A DNA stretch of 60,291 nucleotides from an uncultured Pelagibacteraceae bacterium. Its GTDB lineage: Bacteria; Pseudomonadota; Alphaproteobacteria; Pelagibacterales; Pelagibacteraceae. The position numbers and the translations under genes were made by a program. The stretch spans positions 1-60,291 of the forward strand of contig CACMAZ010000008.1 in the NCBI GenBank assembly GCA_902611815.1. The letters run 5' to 3'. Numbering within the stretch: position 1 is the first letter of the stretch; each line of letters begins with the position of its first letter. Of the stretch, positions 40,504 through 48,588 are shown piece after piece. Under the pieces are notes generated by a model. The model saw only the letters and a list, made by a program, of their open reading frames with translations. It had not been told where the DNA came from and ran no database searches.

Positions 40504-41335
40504 AAAGAAAAAAACTTCTATTAAAAAAACTAAGTCAAAAGTTAAAGTTAAAACTAAAAAAAATTTAATTAAGAAAGTTGGAAGACCAAAGATTATAAAA
40601 AAAGATGTATTAAATAATAAAGAGAAAAAGAGAGAATTAAAAAAAAATATTACTAAAAATGAAAATTTAAAACTGACAAAGACACTGGATCAAAAACCAG
40701 AAATAATAAAAATAAAAAAACAAGGTACAGAAAAAAGAGAATATAAAGTGAAAGATTATGTTGTTTATCCAAAACATGGGATTGGTCAGATTCTTTCAGT
40801 TAGTGCAAAAAAGATCGGAGGGATAGATGTTCAATGCTATGATATTAAATTTGAAAAAGATAAAGCAATTGGTTTATTGCCTGTCAATAAACAATCACAC
40901 CTGAGACCACTGTCTACAATAAATCAAGTTAATAAATCAATTTCTATACTGAAGGGTAAACCAAAAATAAAAAGATCTATGTGGAGTAGAAGGGCTCAAG
41001 AATATGAACAAAAAATTACGTCTGGAAAAATTTATGATCTTGCAGAGGTAGTGAGAGATTTAAACAAAGGCGATGATATAATGATAGATCAATCTTACAG
41101 CGAAAGACAATTATTTGAAAAAGCTTACGAAAGAATTGTTTCAGAGTTTCAGATAGTTTTAAATCTTTCTTTAGAAAACACCCAAAAAAAATTGGATAAA
41201 GCCTTGAAAAGAAACCTAGAGAAAAGTGAACCTGCTTCTGAAAAACCACAAAAAACTGATGTTAAAAAAGAGCCCAATCAAGATATTAGTGAAGATGAAA
41301 ATACAGGTTTAGTAGCAGAAAATGATGAAGAATAA
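40460..41335 (+). CDS. carD: CarD-family transcription regulator with a basic N-terminal extension
   Basis: RNA polymerase-binding regulator. The CarD_CdnL_TRCF domain starts near residue 93 ([20 protein letters not shown]) and continues with [11 protein letters not shown] and the helical part [13 protein letters not shown] to EIVLN-like helices. Residues 1-90 are an extension dominated by Lys, containing [11 protein letters not shown] (about 38-48), which resembles an AT-hook core. The last 50 residues are acidic and Lys-rich. No later ATG precedes the CarD domain, so the extension is likely real. It overlaps fdxA by 44 bases and ends just before a strong terminator. Confidence 0.9.
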   Translation: MKKINLKSILKKTFKKKKTSIKKTKSKVKVKTKKNLIKKVGRPKIIKKDVLNNKEKKRELKKNITKNENLKLTKTLDQKPEIIKIKKQGTEKREYKVKDYVVYPKHGIGQILSVSAKKIGGIDVQCYDIKFEKDKAIGLLPVNKQSHLRPLSTINQVNKSISILKGKPKIKRSMWSRRAQEYEQKITSGKIYDLAEVVRDLNKGDDIMIDQSYSERQLFEKAYERIVSEFQIVLNLSLENTQKKLDKALKRNLEKSEPASEKPQKTDVKKEPNQDISEDENTGLVAENDEE

Positions 41336-41340
41336 AAAAA

Positions 41341-41373
41341 AACGCTTCTCACACAAACGTTATGAGAAGCGTT
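41341..41373. terminator. Bidirectional intrinsic terminator shared by carD and the 23-codon gene
   Basis: AACGCTTCTCA (41341-41351) pairs perfectly with TGAGAAGCGTT (41363-41373) around an 11-base loop. A run of A lies on the left and TTTTT on the right, so a U-tract follows the stem in both directions. It ends carD on the plus strand and the small basic-peptide gene on the minus strand. This is the clearest terminator in the window. Confidence 0.9.
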
Positions 41374-41388
41374 TTTAAAAAAGAAATA

Positions 41389-41460
41389 TTATCTTCTTCT
41401 TCTTCTTTTTTTAGCTTTTTTCTTAGCTTTTTTCTTAGCTTTTTTTCTTCTTTTAGCCAT
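41389..41460 (-). CDS. 23-residue Lys/Arg/Ala peptide, histone-tail-like
   Basis: ATG at 41460 to TAA at 41389 encodes 23 residues: MAKRRKK, then AKKK repeated, then AKK and RRRRR. Apart from the initial Met it contains only Ala, Lys and Arg, with 18 basic residues. A ribosome site GGGAG lies about seven bases before the ATG, stronger than at most genes here. A TTGACA-type promoter, a leader hairpin and a perfect intrinsic terminator frame it as an independent unit of about 160 bases. The AKKK periodicity recalls histone H1-like tails. Binding to DNA or RNA is inferred from charge alone. No known family is claimed. Confidence 0.8.
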   Translation of the reverse strand: MAKRRKKAKKKAKKKAKKRRRRR

Positions 41461-41478
41461 CTTTAGCTCCCTGTTTGT

Positions 41479-41498
41479 ACGAATCATTTTTGATTCGT
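41479..41498 (-). promoter_or_regulatory. Leader hairpin of the 23-codon gene
   Basis: ACGAATCA-TTTT-TGATTCGT is a perfect 8-bp stem with a 4-base loop, placed at the predicted 5' end of the transcript and about eight bases upstream of its ribosome site. It could protect the 5' end or control translation. Confidence 0.6.
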
Positions 41499-41509
41499 TA
41501 TTTAAGTAA

Positions 41510-41538
41510 TTTTTAAATTTTTTCTTATGTTATGTCAA
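41510..41538 (-). promoter_or_regulatory. Candidate promoter of the 23-codon gene
   Basis: On the minus strand a perfect -35 box TTGACA (41538-41533) is followed after 17 bases by TAAAAA (41515-41510). Transcription would begin near 41503, just before the leader hairpin. A separate 14-bp palindrome AAACATTAATGTTT lies upstream at 41613-41626 and may be a weak end signal for the acyl-CoA ligase gene or an operator. The rest of 41461-41657 is A/T-rich with nothing else clear. Confidence 0.55.
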
Positions 41539-41657
41539 TTATTTAATTTTTTAGAAATTAAGTTGTAAAATTTAAATTTAAAATTATAAAAATCTTTTTT
41601 TAATTAATGTAAAAACATTAATGTTTATGCGCTTAATATAACATTAATTATTATTTG

Positions 41658-43358
41658 TTATTTATAAAGTTGTTCAAAGTTATTTTTATAAATATTAATT
41701 ATTTTATATCTTTTTAACTTTAATGTTGGTGTCATCATACCATTTTCAATAGAAAAATTTTCTTTTATTACAAAAAACTTTTTTATTTTTTCTATTTTAG
41801 TCAAGTTTTTATTTATTTTTTCTATCTCTTCACTTAAATCTTTTTCATTTGCATTAATTTCTGAATTTAAAACTAATAAAGCAACAAGATAGGGCTTGTT
41901 GTCACCATACACTAAGCTTTGATCAATATAATTTGAGTTATTTAGTGCTGTCTCAACTTTGACGGGTGAAATATTGTCACCACCTGGCGTAATTAATATA
42001 TCTTTTTTTCTATCGGTAATTTTTAAATAACCATTTACAAATTTACCTATGTCTCCTGTATGAAGCCATCCGTCAACTAATACTTTATCTGTCTCGGCTT
42101 TTTTATTCCAATAACCTAGCATCACGTTTTCTCCCTTTACCAATATTTCTCCATCCTCAGCTATTTTCACATTATTGCACCTAAAAGGAATTCCGACAGT
42201 ATCTACCCTTATATCTTCAATTGGGTTACAACTAACAACAGGTGAGGTTTCAGTTAGACCATACCCCTGCAATGTTGGTAGTCCTATTGAATTGAGAAAA
42301 ATACCAATTTCAGGGTCAAGAGCACCACCACCAGATACGAATGTCTTGAGACTACCTCCAAATTGTTTTTTAATCTTAGATCTGACTGTAATTTCACAAA
42401 TCTTATTTACTATTTTATCTTTAATGTTCATTTTTTCTCTATTAAATTTTTTAGACCCTAAATTAACAGTATTTTCTACAAGGAATTTTTTTAAACCTTT
42501 CGCTTTACTAAAAGTAGAGCTTATCTTTTGGTAGAGGTTTTGATAAAATCTTGGAACAGCTGTCATTATGTCAGGTGAGCAATCACTAATATTTTTGAGT
42601 AATTTGTCTATACTCTCTGCGTAAAATACTTTTGCACCTACAGCAATTTGTATGAATTGTACCGTGTGTTCATAAGAATGTGATAATGGCAACCAGGTCA
42701 AAAATTTCATATCTTTCGATATGATTGATTTTAGTAACTCATAACCACCTTCGCAATTACTCAAAATTCCTCCGTGGCTCAAAATTACTCCTTTTGGATT
42801 TCCTTGTGTTCCAGATGTATAGATGATACAGGCTGGGTCTGAACGCTTTAGAGTAATTTCGCTATTAAAATTTTCAAAACCGTCCTTTTTGTTTATAATG
42901 TCTTCAATGCATAGATAATTTTGAAATTTCAAATTTTCTATTCTATCAAATGAAATAATTTTTTTGATTTTTTTGTAATCCAATATATTTTTGATTTTGT
43001 TAAATTGAATATTATTTGAAACTATTATTACTGATGGTTCACAATCTTTAATAATGTATTCATAATCTTTAGTAGTATAAGTGGTGTAAGAAGGTACACT
43101 AACTCCTCCAGCTAACATAATTGCCAAATCAGATATCATCCATTCAGGTCTATTTTCTGAAATTAAAACACATCTGTCACCCAGTTTAATATCTTTAGAT
43201 ATTTGATTGGATAAATGGTTTACCAATAAGTATGTTTTCTCCCAACTTAATTTATGTTTTGGATTACCTAAATTAATTAAGAAAATATTATTTTTGTCTT
43301 GTTTTTCGTATTGATCAAAAAAAAGTTCTAGAAGATTATTATAATTATTTAATTTCAT
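41658..43358 (-). CDS. Long-chain fatty acid-CoA ligase (AMP-forming)
   Basis: A 566-residue adenylate-forming enzyme that activates fatty acids to acyl-CoA. The AMP-binding P-loop is CIIYTSGTQGNPKGVILSHGG (about 176-196), followed by GYGLTETSPVVSCNP and the hinge region WLHTGDIGKFVNGYLKITDRKKDILITPGG. The C-terminal part ends MMTPTLKLKRYKI, typical of long-chain synthetases. It is a single minus-strand gene between the basic-peptide gene and tRNA-Leu. Chain length preference is not readable. Confidence 0.92.
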   Translation of the reverse strand: MKLNNYNNLLELFFDQYEKQDKNNIFLINLGNPKHKLSWEKTYLLVNHLSNQISKDIKLGDRCVLISENRPEWMISDLAIMLAGGVSVPSYTTYTTKDYEYIIKDCEPSVIIVSNNIQFNKIKNILDYKKIKKIISFDRIENLKFQNYLCIEDIINKKDGFENFNSEITLKRSDPACIIYTSGTQGNPKGVILSHGGILSNCEGGYELLKSIISKDMKFLTWLPLSHSYEHTVQFIQIAVGAKVFYAESIDKLLKNISDCSPDIMTAVPRFYQNLYQKISSTFSKAKGLKKFLVENTVNLGSKKFNREKMNIKDKIVNKICEITVRSKIKKQFGGSLKTFVSGGGALDPEIGIFLNSIGLPTLQGYGLTETSPVVSCNPIEDIRVDTVGIPFRCNNVKIAEDGEILVKGENVMLGYWNKKAETDKVLVDGWLHTGDIGKFVNGYLKITDRKKDILITPGGDNISPVKVETALNNSNYIDQSLVYGDNKPYLVALLVLNSEINANEKDLSEEIEKINKNLTKIEKIKKFFVIKENFSIENGMMTPTLKLKRYKIINIYKNNFEQLYK

Positions 43359-43365
43359 TTTGTTT

Positions 43366-43452
43366 TGGTGGGCGAAGAGAGACTCGAACTCTCACAACAT
43401 TGCTGCTATTGGATTTTGAGTCCAACGCGTCTACCAGTTCCGCCATTCGCCC
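43366..43452 (-). tRNA. tRNA-Leu (CAA)
   Basis: On the minus strand the acceptor GGGCGAA pairs with TTCGCCC, followed by encoded ACCA. The anticodon stem-loop TTGGA-CTCAAAA-TCCAA gives anticodon CAA. A class II variable arm (about TAGCAGCAATGTTG) is present and the T-arm has GAGTTCGAGTC. It decodes UUG. Confidence 0.96.
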
Positions 43453-43511
43453 TTTTTAATTAATTTAATGTAAAATTTATAGTATAAAGAGTGTTTTTAG
43501 AACACAAAATT

Positions 43512-44114
43512 ATGATTAAAAATATTTATAATAAATCTATTAAAATTGCTGGTCACAAAAACTCTAAAAAATTTTTAGGTTTTATATCATTTATTGAAAG
43601 CTTTATTTTTCCTATACCACCTGATGTATTTATAATACCTATGACAATTGCAAAGAAAAATGAGTGGAAAAAAATAGCATTTATAGCCACAACAGGTTCA
43701 GTATTAGGTGCATGTTTAGGATATTTTATAGGATACATTTTTTTTAACGAAATCGGTGTAAAGATATTTGAGCTTTATGGAGTTGATAATACAAATTTTT
43801 TAAAAGATAAGGTTTCCTCAGATGGCGGTACTATTGCTTGGGTTACATTACTTGCAATTGCTGGTTTTACACCTGTTCCCTTTAAATTATTGACGATAAC
43901 AAGTGGGTTTGTGCATTTTAATTTCTTTTATTTTGTCATAGTCTCTCTGCTAACAAGAGGATCTAGATTTTTTATAATTGCCTTTCTTTTAGGCAATTTT
44001 GGTGCTGCAATGAAAAAAATTATTGAAAAAAAACTAGTGCCGGTCTCAATATTAGTATCGATAATTATTATAGTTTTTGCATTTTTTGTATATAAATTTC
44101 TTATAAATTTTTAA
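43512..44114 (+). CDS. VTT-domain membrane protein (YqaA/DedA-like)
   Basis: A 200-residue membrane protein of the SNARE-associated/VTT family, whose members are linked to lipid scrambling and membrane homeostasis. FISFIESFIFPIPPDVFIIPM (about 21-41) carries the ExxxxPxPP motif, and the second half has GFTPVPFKLLTITSGF and the Arg in SLLTRGSRFFIIAFLLG. I start at the ATG at 43512; a GTG at 43491 would add seven residues. It is divergent from tRNA-Leu and followed after five bases by dsbB. Confidence 0.88.
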   Translation: MIKNIYNKSIKIAGHKNSKKFLGFISFIESFIFPIPPDVFIIPMTIAKKNEWKKIAFIATTGSVLGACLGYFIGYIFFNEIGVKIFELYGVDNTNFLKDKVSSDGGTIAWVTLLAIAGFTPVPFKLLTITSGFVHFNFFYFVIVSLLTRGSRFFIIAFLLGNFGAAMKKIIEKKLVPVSILVSIIIIVFAFFVYKFLINF

Positions 44115-44119
44115 AACAA

Positions 44120-44593
44120 ATGTCAGATCAAAACATCAAAAAATTTTATATTATAATTTTAACTCTAAGTTTTTTTTCTTTAATTGCGGCTTTATACGTA
44201 GAATACATACTTGATTTTAAACCATGCATACTATGTATCTACCAGAGAATACCGTATGCTATAGCATTGTTAGTAAGTTTAACTTTTTTTTTCGTTGGTA
44301 ATAAAAAAATATTATTAATAATTTTAGGATTGACCTTTTTTGCTGGTATTTTGCTGTCAGGTTACCACGTAAGTATTGAAAAAGGATTTATTGAACCAAT
44401 ATTTTCATGCACAGGTGAAAATATTAAAGCCCTTGAGAAAGAGGAAATACTTAAATCTCTGAATAATATTAAGCCTGATTGCAAAGATGTTGATTTTTCA
44501 ATATTTGGGATTTCACTTGCGACTTTAAATTTTATAATTTCGTTTGTTTTAACTATAGTCATTGTCTATATACTTAGATATGCAAAAAAGTAA
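44120..44593 (+). CDS. dsbB: Disulfide bond formation protein DsbB
   Basis: Four-helix inner-membrane protein that reoxidises DsbA using ubiquinone. The first redox pair is in FKPCILCIYQRIPYAIAL (CxxC, about 35-38). The second pair is spread across the periplasmic loop at FSCTGENI and KPDCKD. Length is 157 residues, normal for the family. It overlaps coq7 by 14 bases, a fitting neighbour because both depend on ubiquinone. Confidence 0.93.
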   Translation: MSDQNIKKFYIIILTLSFFSLIAALYVEYILDFKPCILCIYQRIPYAIALLVSLTFFFVGNKKILLIILGLTFFAGILLSGYHVSIEKGFIEPIFSCTGENIKALEKEEILKSLNNIKPDCKDVDFSIFGISLATLNFIISFVLTIVIVYILRYAKK

Positions 44594-45113
44594 TAAAAAA
44601 AAAATAGAAGAATTCATCAGAGTTGATCACGCAGGTGAGAGAGGAGCTATCAAAATTTATGAAGGTCAGCTTTTAGCGTTAAATACTATAGTCAAAAATG
44701 AGGAGCTAAAAAAGACTATTGAACATATGAAAGAGCATGAAGTAGAGCATTGTGAGTTTTTTGAAAAAGAAATAAAAAAAAGAGGCATTGAACCAACAAA
44801 GTTTTTACCCTTATGGGATCTTTTGGGTTTAGGCTTAGGTTTTGGTAGTACATTACTAGGAAAGAAAGCAGCAATGCTTTGTACAGCGTCAGTCGAAGAA
44901 GTAATAGATGAACATTATTTAAATCAGATAAAAGAAATTAAAAATGATGAAAAATTACTTAGAAAAAAAATAGAAAAATTTAGACAAGATGAAATAGATC
45001 ATAAAGATATTGCTTACGATGAAGGGGCAACTAAAGATGGTTTGTATTCAATTTTCGATAAAGTAATCAAGACTGGTTCTAAAATTGCAATTAACATATC
45101 TGAAAAAATCTAG
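44580..45113 (+). CDS. coq7: Demethoxyubiquinone hydroxylase (Coq7)
   Basis: Carboxylate-bridged di-iron monooxygenase that adds the hydroxyl at the penultimate ring position in ubiquinone synthesis. IRVDHAGERGAIKIYEGQL opens the fold, and the iron ligands are in MKEHEVEHCEFFEKEI, SVEEVIDEHYLNQI and RQDEIDHKDIA. I use the ATG at 44580, giving 177 residues; a TTG 18 bases upstream is less likely. It abuts the convergent HNH gene. With ubiE and ubiB at 54-57 kb, this window holds three ubiquinone genes. Confidence 0.94.
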   Translation: MQKSNKKKIEEFIRVDHAGERGAIKIYEGQLLALNTIVKNEELKKTIEHMKEHEVEHCEFFEKEIKKRGIEPTKFLPLWDLLGLGLGFGSTLLGKKAAMLCTASVEEVIDEHYLNQIKEIKNDEKLLRKKIEKFRQDEIDHKDIAYDEGATKDGLYSIFDKVIKTGSKIAINISEKI

Positions 45114-45680
45114 TTAAGGTTCTAATTCAACATCCCAATACAAATAATCCATCCAACTTTTATGTAAAAAATTTGGTGGAAAATTTCTGCCATTTCTATG
45201 AAGATCTTCAGTGGTAGGTTGAAATGGCCTTTGGTTTAATTTCATTCCTGATTTTTCTAGTAGCCGGCCTCCTTTTTTAACATTGCAAGCTGAGCAAGCT
45301 GTTACAACATTATCCCAATCTGTTTTTCCTCCTTTTGATCTTGGTAACAAATGATCAAAAGTTAATTCGTGTTTACTTCCACAATACTGGCAAGAGAATT
45401 TGTCTCTTAAGAAAACATTAAATCTTGTAAAATTTGGATTAGAAAGTGGTTTGATGTAACTTTTAAGCGCAATAACACTTGGTAGCTTCATGCTGAATGA
45501 AGGGCTTCTGATTACTCTATCATAATAAGAAACTATTGATACTCTATCTAAAAAGACTGATTTAATCGAGTCTTGCCAACTCCATAATGATAATGGGTAA
45601 TAACTTAATGGTCTGTAGTCTGCATTTAAAACAAGTGCAGGGCATTTTTCTAATGAAACATTGTGATCTTGAAAATTCAT
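45114..45680 (-). CDS. HNH endonuclease domain protein
   Basis: A 188-residue protein of the alphaproteobacterial HNH group. The zinc-site CxxC is in FSCQYCGSKHELTFDHLLPRS (about 94-114), with the HNH core DHLLPRSKGGKTDWDNVVTAC and a second CxxC, ACSACNVKKGGR. The N-terminal part, ALVLNADYRPLSYYPLSLWSW, is also typical. Genes of this type are single and chromosomal, with no toxin or phage context; the target is unknown. It is not linked to any mobile element here. Confidence 0.9.
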   Translation of the reverse strand: MNFQDHNVSLEKCPALVLNADYRPLSYYPLSLWSWQDSIKSVFLDRVSIVSYYDRVIRSPSFSMKLPSVIALKSYIKPLSNPNFTRFNVFLRDKFSCQYCGSKHELTFDHLLPRSKGGKTDWDNVVTACSACNVKKGGRLLEKSGMKLNQRPFQPTTEDLHRNGRNFPPNFLHKSWMDYLYWDVELEP

Positions 45681-45732
45681 AATTTAAATTAACCTAAAAA
45701 AAAAATTAATTCAATGCTTCAAATTGTTAAAT

Positions 45733-46392
45733 TTAATTTAGATTAAATATTTTTTTAATAAATTTTAATCCTATACTTGATGCCTCAATAGGTATATGAT
45801 GACCACAGTTTTTGATTATTTCTAATTGAACTGAAACTTTGTTTCTTTCCAAGAAATCTTTGGCCTCTAAAGATTTTACACAAGGAACAATATCATCATT
45901 TTCACCGTGTATTAATAATGTTGCGGGTTTATGAGTTATTCTTTTTGATAAATCTTTTTTACTTATTATTTTTCCAGAAAAACCCAAAATTCCAGAATAT
46001 CTTTCATCTGATGAAAGTCCCAAATTAATTGACATCATGCAACCTTGGCTAAATCCAGATAAACATATCTTAGAATTTGGTAATGAAAATTTTTCTTTAA
46101 CCTCATCTAAGAATTTTTTTAATATCATTTCATTTTTTTTGCTCTCATTCAAAATGAACTCTTCATTGTCTTGGCTGAGATCAAACCATTGATAACCTGA
46201 TGGACTGATCAAACATTTTTCTGGGGCATTAGGGCAAACAAATAGTGTATTAGGTAAGAATCTTTTCCAGTTTAATGTAACTTGTGCAATATCATTTCCG
46301 TCACCTCCATAGCCATGTAATAATACAATTATATTTTTTATTTCTTTGTCAGACTCTGGTTTTATAAGTTTTGTATCAAGGCAAAATGTCAT
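45733..46392 (-). CDS. Carboxylesterase/phospholipase-type alpha/beta hydrolase
   Basis: A 219-residue esterase of the EstB/YpfH-like group. IVLLHGYGGDGNDIAQ is the oxyanion loop, CLSGFSQGCMMSINLG the Ser elbow, TLLIHGENDDIVP supplies the Asp and NCGHHIPIE the His. The triad is complete and no signal peptide is seen. The substrate, perhaps small acyl esters or lysophospholipid, is inferred from the family only. Confidence 0.9.
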   Translation of the reverse strand: MTFCLDTKLIKPESDKEIKNIIVLLHGYGGDGNDIAQVTLNWKRFLPNTLFVCPNAPEKCLISPSGYQWFDLSQDNEEFILNESKKNEMILKKFLDEVKEKFSLPNSKICLSGFSQGCMMSINLGLSSDERYSGILGFSGKIISKKDLSKRITHKPATLLIHGENDDIVPCVKSLEAKDFLERNKVSVQLEIIKNCGHHIPIEASSIGLKFIKKIFNLN

Positions 46393-46442
46393 AAATAAAT
46401 TTTTTTATTTTTTTTTTACTATTTATGTAATAGATACTTTTA

Positions 46443-46646
46443 ATGGTTTCCGAAATATTAATAAAGGTAATAGCTATAGTTCTTATATTAGCTGTTGCTA
46501 TTGTTCTAGTGTTAGGTATCGGCACACTATTTAAAGGTGGCTCTACAAGTAAAAAATATTCAAATAAACTTATGCAGCTAAGAGTTCTTTTACAGTTTAT
46601 TGCCATCATAGTTTTAGTTTGTCTTGCTTATTTTTTTAAAGATTAA
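46443..46646 (+). CDS. HIG1-domain twin-transmembrane protein
   Basis: A 67-residue protein with two hydrophobic helices (about 5-29 and 45-65) around the loop FKGGSTSKKYSNKLMQLRVLL, which matches the HIG1 domain core. Mitochondrial HIG1 proteins associate with cytochrome c oxidase and supercomplexes; a respiratory role is plausible. It is divergent from the esterase and overlaps the convergent TlpA gene by four bases. Confidence 0.85.
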   Translation: MVSEILIKVIAIVLILAVAIVLVLGIGTLFKGGSTSKKYSNKLMQLRVLLQFIAIIVLVCLAYFFKD

Positions 46647-47170
46647 TCAAAGTTTTGAAGCCAAGTTTTAAATTTATTATCTTGGAAATCCATGGAACCT
46701 ACAACTCTAGCAATTTCCGTACCATCTTTGTTAATTATCAATGTTGTTGGTAGACCTCTGAGTAAAAACTTTTTTGCCAATCTAACGTCTGTATCGTAAA
46801 AAATATCTAAATTTTCAATATTAGTTTTAACATAAAAATCTTTTATTTTATTAATTTTTTCTTGACCAATATTTATTGGTAGAATTTTTAAATTCTTGAA
46901 ATTTTTATCAAGAGAAAGTTTATCAAGTGATGGCATTTCCTCTTTACAGGGCTCACACCAAGTTGCCCAAAAATTAATTAAAACTAACTTTCCTTTATAA
47001 TCAATTAAATTTATATCCTTTTCTAATGTATTCTTAAAAGCTACATCCTTATATTCTTTTGGTTTTTCATAGATAATCAAATTTTTTGGTAAAATTAAAT
47101 CTTTCGAATAGCTACTAAATGTAGAAAAAATAATTATAACTGTTATAAAAAATTTAATTAAATTAGGCAT
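46643..47170 (-). CDS. TlpA-like thiol-disulfide oxidoreductase
   Basis: A 175-residue membrane-anchored or exported thioredoxin. Residues 1-22 are a signal or anchor helix (FFITVIIIFSTFSSYS). The active site is NFWATWCEPCKEEMPSL, with WCxPC as in TlpA/ResA reductases, and GLPTTLIINKDG holds the cis-Pro. It probably reduces periplasmic thiols for cytochrome maturation. It is divergent from argH, 23 bases away. Confidence 0.9.
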   Translation of the reverse strand: MPNLIKFFITVIIIFSTFSSYSKDLILPKNLIIYEKPKEYKDVAFKNTLEKDINLIDYKGKLVLINFWATWCEPCKEEMPSLDKLSLDKNFKNLKILPINIGQEKINKIKDFYVKTNIENLDIFYDTDVRLAKKFLLRGLPTTLIINKDGTEIARVVGSMDFQDNKFKTWLQNFD

Positions 47171-47193
47171 ACTAAATATTACAAATAATTATC

Positions 47194-48588
47194 ATGGTAA
47201 AAAATAAAAACAACTATGCAGTTTGGAGCACTCGTATCAAGAAACAAACTTCTAATAATTTTAAAAAAATAGGGTCCTCAATAAACATCGATAAACGATT
47301 GTACAAAGAAGATATCAAAGGTTCTATGGTTCATACAGATATGCTTTATAAACAAAAAATTATTTCTCTTAAAGTCAAAGAAAAGATTTTATGGGGATTA
47401 AACAGAATTAAAAATGAGATTGATAAAAAAAAATTTAAATTTGATATTTCCAAAGAGGACATTCATATGAATATTGAAAGTAGATTATTTGAATTAATAG
47501 GTGATGATGCTGGTTTTTTGCATATTGCAAGATCCAGAAATGATCAAGTTTTAACAGATCTCAAGATTTGGATGAAGAGGTCTGTTAGTGAAATTGACAA
47601 GTTACTAGCTAAAGTAATCAAAAGTTTATTAAATAATGCAGAGAAAAATTTAAAAACAGTCTTACCAGGATTTACACATCTAAAAAATGCTCAACCTATT
47701 TCTTTAGCACATTATTTTATGTCATGTGTTGAAATGTTTAATAGAGATAAAAAAAGATTTAACAATAGTTTGGAAAGTTTAAATGAAAACCCTTTAGGAG
47801 TTTGTGCAATTTCCGGTACATCTTTTAAAATTGATAGGTGGTATACAACAAAAAAACTAAAATTTAGCAAACCTACCAATAATTCAATAGATACAGTATC
47901 TGATAGAGATTTTGTTTTAGACTTTTTATATAATGTCTCAATATGCTCAATGCATATTTCAAGAATTTCAGAAGAATTGATTATTTGGAACTCTGACCAG
48001 TTTAACTTTATTAAACTAAAAGACAACTTGGTAACTGGTTCATCTATTATGCCTCAAAAAAAAAATCCAGATACGCTGGAGTATCTAAGAGGAAAAGCGG
48101 GTGTAAATTATGGTTCTTTAATTTCTATGCTTACTATTGTTAAAGGCTTGCCTTTGTCTTATTTTAAAGATCTCCAAGACGATAAAGAATTGGTATTTAA
48201 TTCATTTGACACATTAAAAAATAGTTTATTAATATTTGATGAAGTATTAAAAGGTTTAATAATTAATAAGAATGTAATGCTTCAAGCGGCTAATAGAGGC
48301 TATACAACCGCAACTGATTTAGCTGATAATATGGTAAAAAATTTAAAAATTACATTCAGGGAGTCTTATAAAATAACTTCAAAAATAGTAAATTTAGCAG
48401 AAAAATTAAATTTACCGCTTGATGAGTTAAAATTAGATCAAGTTAGAAAAATCGATAGTAGACTAAATAATCAAATTTTAGAGGAAGCAAGCATAAAAAA
48501 TTCGGTTAACTCAAAGAAATCATATGGAGGAACATCTTTTGAAAACATTAAGAAAATGATAAATAAACTTAAAAAGGAAATTAAATGA
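47194..48588 (+). CDS. argH: Argininosuccinate lyase
   Basis: Last enzyme of arginine synthesis, splitting argininosuccinate into arginine and fumarate. MNIESRLFELIGDDAGFLHIARSRNDQV and the superfamily signature TGSSIMPQKKNPDTLE, with the catalytic Ser loop, are clear. Length is 464 residues, normal. Its stop overlaps the ATG of the small lipoprotein gene (ATGA), giving an argH-lipoprotein-lysA-plsC order common in proteobacteria. Confidence 0.97.
   Translation: MVKNKNNYAVWSTRIKKQTSNNFKKIGSSINIDKRLYKEDIKGSMVHTDMLYKQKIISLKVKEKILWGLNRIKNEIDKKKFKFDISKEDIHMNIESRLFELIGDDAGFLHIARSRNDQVLTDLKIWMKRSVSEIDKLLAKVIKSLLNNAEKNLKTVLPGFTHLKNAQPISLAHYFMSCVEMFNRDKKRFNNSLESLNENPLGVCAISGTSFKIDRWYTTKKLKFSKPTNNSIDTVSDRDFVLDFLYNVSICSMHISRISEELIIWNSDQFNFIKLKDNLVTGSSIMPQKKNPDTLEYLRGKAGVNYGSLISMLTIVKGLPLSYFKDLQDDKELVFNSFDTLKNSLLIFDEVLKGLIINKNVMLQAANRGYTTATDLADNMVKNLKITFRESYKITSKIVNLAEKLNLPLDELKLDQVRKIDSRLNNQILEEASIKNSVNSKKSYGGTSFENIKKMINKLKKEIK

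Noticed and set aside
41389..41460. Lys/Arg/Ala frame as only a T/C-rich simple repeat
   Set aside because: The frame has a good ribosome site, a consensus -35, a leader hairpin and a terminator, which a simple repeat would not explain.
45114..45680. HNH protein as part of a defence or homing system
   Set aside because: It lies among ubiquinone and esterase genes with no methylase, intron or phage genes; this HNH group is a common single chromosomal gene.
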